A stretch of DNA of 64,000 nt from NCBI GenBank assembly GCA_018268055.1, contig JAFDXF010000089.1:124001-188000 (forward strand). Direction: 5' to 3'. Below, in pieces: positions 34,945 through 41,976 of this stretch. The position numbers and the translations under genes were made by a program. The notes beneath the pieces were generated by a model. The model searched no databases. It saw nothing but the letters and a program-made list of their open reading frames with translations, and was not told the origin of the DNA. Every line of letters starts with the position of its first letter. The first letter of the stretch is position 1. This DNA comes from Bacteroidota bacterium (GTDB lineage: Bacteria > Bacteroidota > Bacteroidia > Chitinophagales > Chitinophagaceae).

Positions 34945-35568
34945 CTATTTTTTCTTTCCTACAAATCGTATCACATTGCCAACGCCATTGTGATAAAGCC
35001 CTTCATGTAATGTAATTACTTCTTCTTTCAATTCAATGATTTGATAATCGGCGAAAGCGTTTTTTATTTCATCAATAGAGAAAAGTAAATCAATATCATT
35101 TGGTCCGCCTACTTTTTCGTTCTTCGATTTGTATTCAAGATGTTTTTTACTGAAAGCTTCAAAGATGATACTGCCGCCGGTTCGTAAACAATAATTCAAT
35201 TGTTTTAATTGTTGTATCCTGTCGGTATTGATAAAATGCGCATAGATTAAAGCAATGGCATCAAATTGTTCTTTTGCATAATACAATGTTTCTAACGTGC
35301 CAATCCGATAATCTATTAAAACATTTTCTTTATGCGCCAATTGTTCTGCTTTCTTTTTTCCCGCTATACTTATATCGTAAGCCGAAACTGTCCAACCGTT
35401 TTTTGCGGCATATTCTGCATTGCGTCCTTCGCCCTCTGCAGGGAATAAAATATTTCCGGGAGCAAGTTTGGCTAATTGTTCTTTTAAATATTCGTTTGGC
35501 GCTTCGCCATAAGCATATTCTTGTTGGCTAAATCGTTCGTTCCATATATCTGCAGGAGAGGGGTTCAT
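34945..35568 (-). CDS. class I SAM-dependent methyltransferase (TehB/thiopurine type)
   Basis: 207 aa. W-N-E-R-F-S-Q-Q-E-Y-A-Y-G, P-N-E-Y-L, and I-L-F-P-A-E-G-E-G-R-N-A-E-Y-A-A form the opening of TehB-like methyltransferases; motif I is intact, and the acidic loop S-A-Y-D-I-S and F-D-A-I-A-L-I-Y-A-H follow. The substrate could be a chalcogen oxyanion, thiol or small metabolite. It is convergent with the small membrane protein (11 bp) and divergent from lpxB. Confidence 0.85.
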   Translation of the reverse strand: MNPSPADIWNERFSQQEYAYGEAPNEYLKEQLAKLAPGNILFPAEGEGRNAEYAAKNGWTVSAYDISIAGKKKAEQLAHKENVLIDYRIGTLETLYYAKEQFDAIALIYAHFINTDRIQQLKQLNYCLRTGGSIIFEAFSKKHLEYKSKNEKVGGPNDIDLLFSIDEIKNAFADYQIIELKEEVITLHEGLYHNGVGNVIRFVGKKK

Positions 35569-35695
35569 ATTTAGATATGATTTTTATTTAAAAGCTAAAA
35601 TAAGAAGTAAGTTGTCCCTTTTATTACTCAATCAGGAATCAATATTTATTAAAGTTTAATTTTTGAAAAATAACCGGAACAAGTAAAAGCATTGG

Positions 35696-35703
35696 TATTT
35701 TTG
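35696..35703 (+). promoter_or_regulatory. -7 box TATTTTTG upstream of lpxB
   Basis: Exact TAnnTTTG match, 51 nt before the lpxB start. No clear TTG at the expected distance upstream. Confidence 0.4.
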
Positions 35704-35754
35704 TCAGCAATTCAACTTCTTTATTAAAGTTGATTTACATATAATAACCCAAAA

Positions 35755-36864
35755 GTGAAATATTACATAATAGCAGGTGAAGCGTCAGGCGATTTGCATG
35801 GCAGCAATCTTATTTCAGCATTAAAAAATATTGATGCTGATGCTGTTTTTCGTTGTTGGGGCGGAGATAAAATGCAAACGGCCGGAGGTGAATTAGTAAA
35901 GCATTATCGGGATCTGGCATTTATGGGTTTTGCAGAAGTGGTTAAAAACCTAAGAACTATTTTCAGAAATATTTCATTTTGTAAAAAAGATATTTTAGCA
36001 TTCAAGCCTGATGCATTGATACTGATTGATTATCCCGGATTTAATCTTCGTATCGCTGAATGGGCAAAAAAACAGGGGTTCAAAGTCATCTATTATATTT
36101 CTCCACAAGTATGGGCATGGAAAGAGAACAGAGTGAAAATGATGAAGCAGTGCATTGATAAAATGTTGGTGATTCTTCCTTTTGAAAAAAAATATTTTAA
36201 AAATAAATGGAACTGGGATGTAGAATATATTGGGCATCCATTGATTGAAGAAATTGGTAAATATAAATTGTCAAGTATTCAGGAAAAATTTTCTGAAAAA
36301 GAAATCGTGGCCTTACTACCCGGAAGTAGAAAACAGGAAATCTTAAAAAAACTTCCGGTGATGTTGGAGGCTTCCAAGTATTTTCCCAATTATCAATTTA
36401 TTGTAGCCAAAGCTCCGGGATTAGAAGAAAGTTTTTATGACGAGATGTTACGACCTTACTCCAATGTGTCTTATGTTGCTAATAAAACGTATCAACTATT
36501 GATGCAATCTAAAGCAGCTTTGGTTACTTCGGGAACAGCTACTTTAGAAACAGCATTATTTGGTGTGCCCGAAATAGTCTGTTATAAAAGCTCCTTTATT
36601 TCATATCAAATCGGAAAAAGATTGGTGAAAGTAAAATACATCTCATTGGTGAATCTAATCATGGATAAATTAGTTGTCAAAGAATTAATACAAGATGAAT
36701 TGACTGCCGATAATTTGAAGGTAGAATTAGAATTTTTATTGCATGACAAAAAGAAAAATGAACAGTTGCAAATCGATTATCAATCACTGCAAAACATTTT
36801 GAATGAAGGAGGAAATGCATCCACTATTGCAGCTACTTCTATTTATCAATTTTTAGCGAAGTAA
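35755..36864 (+). CDS. lpxB: lipid-A-disaccharide synthase LpxB
   Basis: 369 aa, GTG start. It begins with Y-Y-I-I-A-G-E-A-S-G-D-L-H-G-S, the LpxB N-terminus, and shows D-Y-P-G-F-N-L-R, Y-Y-I-S-P-Q-V-W-A-W, L-L-P-G-S-R-K-Q-E and S-G-T-A-T-L-E-T-A-L. This GT19 enzyme joins UDP-2,3-diacylglucosamine and lipid X to lipid A disaccharide phosphate at the inner membrane. The length is normal. A small DUF6728-like gene on the opposite strand overlaps its last 12 nt. Confidence 0.95.
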   Translation: MKYYIIAGEASGDLHGSNLISALKNIDADAVFRCWGGDKMQTAGGELVKHYRDLAFMGFAEVVKNLRTIFRNISFCKKDILAFKPDALILIDYPGFNLRIAEWAKKQGFKVIYYISPQVWAWKENRVKMMKQCIDKMLVILPFEKKYFKNKWNWDVEYIGHPLIEEIGKYKLSSIQEKFSEKEIVALLPGSRKQEILKKLPVMLEASKYFPNYQFIVAKAPGLEESFYDEMLRPYSNVSYVANKTYQLLMQSKAALVTSGTATLETALFGVPEIVCYKSSFISYQIGKRLVKVKYISLVNLIMDKLVVKELIQDELTADNLKVELEFLLHDKKKNEQLQIDYQSLQNILNEGGNASTIAATSIYQFLAK

Positions 36865-37014
36865 TTTAATAGCCAAAAGAATCAGGCAAATAATAAAAAC
36901 CAAAACGGTTATTCTGTTCATGCCATGCATATAGCCGATCCATTTACTCTTTGGCCTACTCTTGTCTTTTCGTTTAATAAATAAATATTCTGCTAATTGA
37001 TTTAAAATATTCAT
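36853..37014 (-). CDS. DUF6728-like 53-aa membrane protein
   Basis: A 54-codon gene (ATG 37014-37012, TAA 36855-36853). The protein is N-I-L-N-Q-L-A-E-Y-L-F-I-K-R-K-D-K followed by W-I-G-Y-M-H-G-M-N-R and one C-terminal helix (ITVLVFIICLILLAIKLL). The motif Q-x-x-E-Y-L-F-I-K-K/R-K-D and the M-H-G-x-N-R-I pattern match what I recall of the Bacteroidota DUF6728 family. It overlaps the end of lpxB on the opposite strand by 12 nt. A small inner-membrane protein of unknown role; short enough to be missed by automatic gene callers. Confidence 0.72.
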   Translation of the reverse strand: MNILNQLAEYLFIKRKDKSRPKSKWIGYMHGMNRITVLVFIICLILLAIKLLR

Positions 37015-37072
37015 TGTGTTTTTTCAGTGACGAAGTTATTATGCTTTCAAATAATAATAACTACAAATTAGA

Positions 37073-37108
37073 ATTTTTAGTGGAGGTTACCGGAGTCGAA
37101 CCGGTGAC
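37073..37108 (-). repeat. exact copy of tRNA-Ala 3' end beyond the GIY-YIG gene
   Basis: These 36 bp are identical to 37434-37469 and comprise the last 28 nt of the tRNA-Ala gene (T arm and acceptor 3' strand) plus 8 nt of flank. The two copies bracket the GIY-YIG gene. On the far side of this copy the sequence continues as a CCCGAA-rich hairpin instead of an anticodon arm, so it is a 3' fragment, not a tRNA. Confidence 0.85.
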
Positions 37109-37143
37109 TTTCTTCCCGAAAGCCTTCGGGACATGCAGGCGTT

Positions 37144-37413
37144 CTATGCATTTTTATAGTTGTCGGAAGAACTAATCAACCACACAATGTATTTTCTGCT
37201 CTTTTTGTTTTTTATTTCCTTTTCTCTTGCCATTGCTTCTTCTCGTGTGGCAAATTGTTCTGAATATTTTAAAATCCAATCATTTGCTTTAGCAGTAAAT
37301 GAAGACAAACCGGAATTATGCTCCTTTAATCTTTTTTCAATATCAGCGGTATAGCCGGTATAAAACTTGTCTATTGTAGGACTGAAGATAATATAAACGG
37401 AAAATGAAGTCAT
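37144..37413 (-). CDS. single-domain GIY-YIG nuclease (UPF0213-like)
   Basis: 89 aa. V-Y-I-I-F and K-F-Y-T-G-Y-T form the GIY and YIG motifs, K-R-L-K-E-H-N-S-G holds the catalytic Arg, and A-M-A-R-E-K-E-I-K-N-K-K-S-R-K-Y-I the Glu-bearing helix. Isolated GIY-YIG proteins are distantly related to homing endonucleases and UvrC. The gene is bracketed by copies of the tRNA-Ala 3' end, and its 3' tail (ATTAGTTCTT and TAAAAAT) recurs in the spacers of the neighbouring tRNA-like repeats, as if those repeats had once carried the gene. Function likely DNA nicking or cutting. Confidence 0.82.
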   Translation of the reverse strand: MTSFSVYIIFSPTIDKFYTGYTADIEKRLKEHNSGLSSFTAKANDWILKYSEQFATREEAMAREKEIKNKKSRKYIVWLISSSDNYKNA

Positions 37414-37441
37414 AAAGTGAACTCCGAAAAGTTATTTTTAG

Positions 37442-37515
37442 TGGAGGTTACCGGAGTCGAACCGGTGACCTTTTGCATGCCATGCAAACGCTCTAGCCAA
37501 CTGAGCTAAACCCCC
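37442..37515 (-). tRNA. tRNA-Ala (anticodon GGC)
   Basis: A 74-nt cloverleaf on the minus strand: acceptor GGGGGUU/AACCUCC with the G3-U70 pair that marks tRNA-Ala, D arm GCUC/GAGC with AGUUGGCUA loop, anticodon stem UUUGC/GCAAA with loop AUGGCAU (anticodon GGC), variable AGGUC, T arm ACCGG-UUCGACU-CCGGU, discriminator A. No CCA is encoded, as in other Bacteroidota. Confidence 0.96.
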
Positions 37516-37533
37516 CTTAATATTTTTACAAGA

Positions 37534-37617
37534 ACTAATTACCGGAGTTGAACCGGTGACCTTTTTCCCGAAATTCTTCGGGACAGCAAACGCTCTAGCC
37601 AACTGAGCTAAACCCCC
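37534..37617 (-). pseudogene. tRNA-Ala-like repeat unit, anticodon arm replaced by hairpin (copy 1)
   Basis: The 5' half is identical to the tRNA-Ala (GGGGG, D arm, start of anticodon stem), then a CCCGAA...TTCGGG hairpin (minus-strand GTCCCGAAGAATTTCGGG) replaces the anticodon loop, then the T arm follows with one change. The acceptor 3' strand reads AATTAGT and cannot pair properly, so it cannot be a normal tRNA. Repeat period to the neighbours is 102 bp. Confidence 0.8.
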
Positions 37618-37635
37618 CTTAATATTTTTACAAGA

Positions 37636-37719
37636 ACTAATTACCGGAGTTGAACCGGTGACCTTCTTCCCGAAATTCTTCGGGACAGCAAACGCTCTAG
37701 CCAACTGAGCTAAACCCCC
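37636..37719 (-). pseudogene. tRNA-Ala-like repeat unit, anticodon arm replaced by hairpin (copy 2)
   Basis: Nearly identical to the copy at 37534-37617, 102 bp away; differences include one base near the hairpin and one in the spacer. Same hairpin and the same defective acceptor strand. Recent tandem duplication is the simplest explanation. Confidence 0.8.
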
Positions 37720-37737
37720 ATTAATATTTTTACAAGA

Positions 37738-37821
37738 ACTAATTACCGGAGTCGCTAAGTTCAGCTATATCCCGAAATTAATTGGGACAGCAATCGCTAA
37801 AGTATCACGACGGGTTGCAAA
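37738..37821 (-). repeat. decayed third tRNA-like copy
   Basis: Same register (102 bp from the previous unit) with the acceptor-side ATTAGTTC, the T-stem CCGG, and a weakened hairpin (minus-strand GTCCCAATTAATTTCGGGA). The D-arm half is almost unrecognisable. This looks like an older copy of the same unit. Confidence 0.55.
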
Positions 37822-37837
37822 AATAGGCGTTTCGCTT

Positions 37838-39070
37838 TTACAATTCAACCACCTTCAATACTGTGTTGTATTGCTTGGTTTCTACTTTTAGAAAATACAC
37901 ACCTCTTTGCATTACGGGTATAGTGGGTTTCACGATAGAGCCTGCTGTAATCAATCCGAAAGTTTGTTTACTCATCACTTGTCCCTGCATATTCAATAAC
38001 TGCATAGTTACATTGGTCAACGTTTTTGTTGCCTTTACATTCAAGTCATTGCTGAACGGGTTAGGAAAAATCTTTACTCCAAGTTCATTAGCACTCACAT
38101 TTGTTATGCCGGTAATTACGCCTGCAAGGTCAAAGCTTGAAAAAACAGGATAGTGGTCTGATGTGTTGTGTGCCGTGACGTAATCGGGTATAATCGTTGT
38201 AACATTAGTCATAATTTTTGCAGAGCCGGGTACATACCAAGGAATTACTCCGTTTGAGATAATATGGTTATCGATTACATTGGGAAAATTAATCATACTA
38301 CTCTGGCCGGATGCACCTAAAGGTAATGTGATAGATTTATAATAGTCCGGACCTGTAGCAATGGTGCTGTCTTCTACAATTTTTACATAAGAAGTAACTC
38401 CATTTGCTCCCAGATAAATAGATGTGTTTAAGGCATCATTGTAATCGCCTATGATATATATATTTTTGCCGCCAAATTGCGCATCCAAAGAGTCTTTTAA
38501 TTCATTGGCACCTCCAAAGCGTTTGTCATAATCGCTTTGTGCAGCTCCTGATTTTCCATGTATCAAAATAAAATTTACATCTCGGCTTGTGCCATTTACC
38601 GTAGCAGTGGCAGTAAACAAAAAAGGGAAACGACCTGCAGCCCAATTGGTATAGCCTGTACTGCTGCCACGCATTATTCCTCTTGTTGTTATATTAGAAA
38701 AAACAGATTTACGATAGATGAATGCCTGTTTTTGGCCTTTTAACCAGCCGTTGCCGGTACCTGTTTGATTATTACTGCAGAAGGGTGCGATAAAGTAGCC
38801 AAATTCATTATTTCCCAATGAATCAACAAGTCGGCGAAAGCGAGTAGTATCCACCACTTCCAACATTCCATAAAGGTCTGCATTGAGCCAGCGAAGAATT
38901 TTTTTCACATTAGCTTCTTGCAAGTCATCATTGGCTGGGCCATTCGTAGGATCACCAAAAAACTCAATATTCCAACTCACAACATCCAAAGTAAAAGGGC
39001 CGCCTTGTGCTTCTGTTTTCAATATAACCACACCGGTTATAAAAAATGCAAGGAGTAAAAATCTTTTCAT
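37838..39070 (-). CDS. secreted endonuclease/exonuclease/phosphatase family protein with T9SS type A tail
   Basis: 410 aa with a signal peptide (KRFLLLAFFITGVVIL). An EEP domain spans residues about 25-315: V-V-S-W-N-I-E-F-F-G-D, A-D-L-Y-G-M-L-E-V-V, F-I-L-I-H-G-K-S, Y-I-I-G-D-Y-N-D and the terminal T-S-D-H-Y-P-V-F with the catalytic Asp-His. The last 80 residues are a type A T9SS sorting domain (K-I-F-P-N-P-F-S-N-D-L and R-G-V-Y-F-L-K-V-E). It is probably an extracellular nuclease or phosphodiesterase on the cell surface, scavenging DNA or phosphate. Confidence 0.9.
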   Translation of the reverse strand: MKRFLLLAFFITGVVILKTEAQGGPFTLDVVSWNIEFFGDPTNGPANDDLQEANVKKILRWLNADLYGMLEVVDTTRFRRLVDSLGNNEFGYFIAPFCSNNQTGTGNGWLKGQKQAFIYRKSVFSNITTRGIMRGSSTGYTNWAAGRFPFLFTATATVNGTSRDVNFILIHGKSGAAQSDYDKRFGGANELKDSLDAQFGGKNIYIIGDYNDALNTSIYLGANGVTSYVKIVEDSTIATGPDYYKSITLPLGASGQSSMINFPNVIDNHIISNGVIPWYVPGSAKIMTNVTTIIPDYVTAHNTSDHYPVFSSFDLAGVITGITNVSANELGVKIFPNPFSNDLNVKATKTLTNVTMQLLNMQGQVMSKQTFGLITAGSIVKPTIPVMQRGVYFLKVETKQYNTVLKVVEL

Positions 39071-39110
39071 TAAAAAATAAATTAAGACGACAAATGTATC
39101 AATTGTAAGG

Positions 39111-40811
39111 TTATGTTGTACTTAATCGAATGTCAATCATTTTCAGTTGAAGGCTTTTTTGACCTTGCCATTCGTTTTCGTCAATGGTAAAAACGATATC
39201 CACCGGCCTTTTATTGGCAAGAAGTGGATAAAGATGAGCCATGCCAAATCCAATTCCCGTAATGGAAACATTGTTTTGAGTTAAAGAAAAGCGCAAATGT
39301 TCTTCTTTCACAATTTTACTCCATCCTGTATCGGTAACGCCTTTTGTCATAAATACGGGGCGCATATTCTCCGGGCCAAAAGGCTCCATCTGGCAAATGA
39401 TATCATAAAAAGTTTGTTTGATATCACTCAATTTGATTTCGGCATCAATAATAATTTCAGGAATTAATAATTCAGGAAGAATGGTTGTAGCAACGACTTC
39501 TTCAAATTTATTACGAAAATTTTCTACTTCATTGAGTGCTAAGGTCATGCCTGCTGCTGCAAAGTGTCCGCCATATCCGAGCAAATGCTCACGACATGCA
39601 TGAATGGCTTCATATAAATTAAAACCCGGTACACTTCGTGCACTGCCTGCTGCATAATCCCCCGATTGGGTTAGTACTATTGTGGGACGGTAATAAGTTT
39701 CAATCAATCTTGAAGCTACAATGCCCACTACACCTTTGTGCCAATGAGATTGAAATACAACAGTTGATTTTCTGTTTTTCCATTGTTCATTTTCATTGAT
39801 TAATGCAAGTGCTTCTTCTGTTATGTTCTTATCTGCTTCTTTTCTATCCGTATTATCACTGTGCAGCATTTCTGCATAAGATAACGATTCTTCAAAAGAG
39901 GGGGCGATAAACATTTCTACCGCTTTTCGTGCATCATCCATTCTACCCGCAGCGTTTACTCTCGGTGCAATCATAAATACAAGGCTGCCAATACGAAGTT
40001 TTTGCGTGGCACCGCTAAGTTTCGTTAATGCTTTAATACCATTATTAGGGTTTTCATTTGCTTTTTGTAAGCCAAAGAAGGCAAGTACTCTATTTTCATC
40101 AATGATGGGTACTATATCTGCTGCAATTGCAGTAGCTAATAAATCCAAATATTCAAAAGGCGTTTCTTTCGAAAGGTTTAATTTTTCTGATAAAGCACAA
40201 ATTAGTTTAAAGCCTACTCCACAGCCACATAATTCTTTAAACGGATAAACGCAATCTTTTTGTTTAGGATTTAAAATTGCTACAGCAGGCGGCAAAATTT
40301 CATCTGGCAGGTGGTGATCACAAACAATAAAATCTATATCTAAATTCTTTGCGTAATCAATTAACTCAACTGATTTAATACCGCAGTCTAAAGAAATGAT
40401 GAGATTAAAATTATTTTCTTTTGCAAAATCAATCCCCGCTTTGCTCACACCATAGCCTTCGCGATAACGATGAGGGATATAGAAATCAAGATGCGGAGTT
40501 AGATTTTTAAGGAAAAGATACATACTGGCGACAGAAGTAGTACCATCCACATCATAGTCTCCAAACACTAAAATTTTTTCTTTCTTTTCAATTGCTTTTA
40601 AAATTCTATCCACTGCCTTGTCCATATCTTTCATCAGCCATGGACTGTGTAGTTCAGTAAGCTTTGGGCGAAAATATTGTTTGGTGGCTTCAAAAGTTTC
40701 ATAGCCTCTTTGCACTAATATTTTACATAGTGCAGTGTGTATTTTAAGAGATGAATGTAAAGTGTTTACTTTTTGTTCGTCTGCTTCTAATAAATTCCAA
40801 CGTTTTTCCAT
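39111..40811 (-). CDS. recJ: single-stranded-DNA-specific exonuclease RecJ
   Basis: 566 aa, typical length. DHH phosphoesterase motifs are complete: V-F-G-D-Y-D-V-D-G-T-T-S, I-I-S-L-D-C-G-I, V-C-D-H-H-L-P and the DHHA1 region G-Y-G-G-H-F-A-A-A-G-M-T; a C-terminal OB-like domain follows. RecJ degrades single strands 5'-3' in RecFOR recombination and mismatch repair. It follows the polyprenyl synthase gene with a single base between, so they are one operon. Confidence 0.95.
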   Translation of the reverse strand: MEKRWNLLEADEQKVNTLHSSLKIHTALCKILVQRGYETFEATKQYFRPKLTELHSPWLMKDMDKAVDRILKAIEKKEKILVFGDYDVDGTTSVASMYLFLKNLTPHLDFYIPHRYREGYGVSKAGIDFAKENNFNLIISLDCGIKSVELIDYAKNLDIDFIVCDHHLPDEILPPAVAILNPKQKDCVYPFKELCGCGVGFKLICALSEKLNLSKETPFEYLDLLATAIAADIVPIIDENRVLAFFGLQKANENPNNGIKALTKLSGATQKLRIGSLVFMIAPRVNAAGRMDDARKAVEMFIAPSFEESLSYAEMLHSDNTDRKEADKNITEEALALINENEQWKNRKSTVVFQSHWHKGVVGIVASRLIETYYRPTIVLTQSGDYAAGSARSVPGFNLYEAIHACREHLLGYGGHFAAAGMTLALNEVENFRNKFEEVVATTILPELLIPEIIIDAEIKLSDIKQTFYDIICQMEPFGPENMRPVFMTKGVTDTGWSKIVKEEHLRFSLTQNNVSITGIGFGMAHLYPLLANKRPVDIVFTIDENEWQGQKSLQLKMIDIRLSTT

Positions 40812-40812
40812 T

Positions 40813-41775
40813 TTAATATTTACGATCGGTTACAAATTTTACCATATCCTCAAGTCCTTGTCGTATTTCACTTTTGGGGAATTGATGCAGCATTGCTAAT
40901 GCCTCGTCTCGGTAGTCATTCATTTTATGTTTTGCATATTCTATTCCACCGGCTTTTTCAACTTGCTCGATTACCCATTTTACTTTTTCTTTATCTCTAT
41001 TGTGATTTTTAATAATGTAAATAATCTTTCGGCGAAGCGCTTTATCTACATTATTGAGTGTGTAAATTAGCGGCAACGTCAATTTTTTTTCTTTTATATC
41101 ATTACCGGTTGGCTTGCCTACGTTTTCGCTGGCATAATCAAACAAATCATCTTTAATTTGAAAGGCCATTCCGGTACTTTCACCAAAGAGTCTCATTCTT
41201 TCAGTGATTGCGTCATCTTCGCATCCACTCCAAGCACCAGCCGCACAAGCTGAAGCAAGGAGTGAGGCGGTTTTATTTCTGATTATTTCATAATAAATAT
41301 CTTCCTGCAAATTCAATGTTCTTGCTTTTTGCATTTGAAGAAGTTCGCCTTCACTTAATTTTCGTACCGCATCAGAGAGTATGTGTAGTATTTTATAGTC
41401 ATTGTTTGTGAGTGATAATAACAGTCCTTTTGCAAGTAAGTAGTCTCCAATTAATACATTGGCTTTTGCTTTCCATAGAGCATAGGTAGAGAAAAACCCT
41501 CTTCGTTCCATAGAGTCGTCCACTACATCATCATGAACAAGCGTTGCTGTGTGTAATATCTCCACCATAGAAGCCGCTCTGTATGAAGATTCATTAATTC
41601 CACCAGATAGTTTAGCGCTGAGTAAAACAAACATTGGACGTAGTTGTTTTCCTTTGCGTTTTACAACATAGCGCATCATGCGATCAAGAAGAGGCGCATT
41701 GCTTTTTACAGAATCCTTGAATTTGGCTTCAAAGATTTGTAACTCTTTTTTTATGAGTGAATTCGGCAATTCCAT
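40813..41775 (-). CDS. polyprenyl diphosphate synthase (long-chain trans-prenyl)
   Basis: 320 aa, trans-isoprenyl diphosphate synthase fold. First Asp-rich motif L-V-H-D-D-V-V-D-D-S-M-E-R-R-G and second K-D-D-L-F-D-Y are present, with G-K-Q-L-R-P near the N-terminus. The small residues before the first motif and the family context suggest a long-chain product, probably the side chain of menaquinone; chain length cannot be read directly. It is first in an operon with recJ. Confidence 0.9.
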   Translation of the reverse strand: MELPNSLIKKELQIFEAKFKDSVKSNAPLLDRMMRYVVKRKGKQLRPMFVLLSAKLSGGINESSYRAASMVEILHTATLVHDDVVDDSMERRGFFSTYALWKAKANVLIGDYLLAKGLLLSLTNNDYKILHILSDAVRKLSEGELLQMQKARTLNLQEDIYYEIIRNKTASLLASACAAGAWSGCEDDAITERMRLFGESTGMAFQIKDDLFDYASENVGKPTGNDIKEKKLTLPLIYTLNNVDKALRRKIIYIIKNHNRDKEKVKWVIEQVEKAGGIEYAKHKMNDYRDEALAMLHQFPKSEIRQGLEDMVKFVTDRKY

Positions 41776-41892
41776 GTATAATTCGGCAATTTACAGCCAA
41801 AATTGTTACAAAATGATGCAACGTTTTATATAAAATATTTGCCTAAGTACTTGAAAAATAATGAGGAAACTACGAAATAGATTTAAGAAATA

Positions 41893-41923
41893 TTTGGCTA
41901 TAAACTGATAATCTATATTTTTG
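41893..41923 (+). promoter_or_regulatory. promoter TTTG-N19-TATTTTTG for the OmpA gene
   Basis: TTTG at 41893-41896 and TATTTTTG at 41916-41923 with a 19-bp spacer, an exact consensus match, 53 nt before the start codon. One of the two strongest promoters by sequence in the window. Confidence 0.7.
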
Positions 41924-41976
41924 CTTATTATTTTGGGACATTTTAGGACATTATTATCAAATCTTAATCCTTAGTT

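Larger units (their letters stand above)
37073..37433 (-). mobile_element. candidate 361-bp GIY-YIG mini-element inserted at the tRNA-Ala 3' end
   Basis: The segment between the two 36-bp repeats consists of the GIY-YIG gene and a hairpin (CCCGAAAGCCTTCGGG, 37116-37131). The repeat arrangement (an intact tRNA on one side, a 3' fragment on the other) is what integration at a tRNA 3' end leaves behind. No integrase or transposase is present, so the only candidate enzyme is the GIY-YIG protein itself. Mobility is inferred. Confidence 0.4.

Noticed and set aside
37438..37704. 88-aa frame with repeated GGLAQLARAFA across the tRNA-like repeats
   Set aside because: Translation of tRNA sequence; this peptide is a well-known artefact of tRNA genes.
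37520..37821. 102-bp tandem units as CRISPR-like array
   Set aside because: Units are tRNA-derived, far longer than CRISPR repeats, with near-constant spacers and no cas genes.
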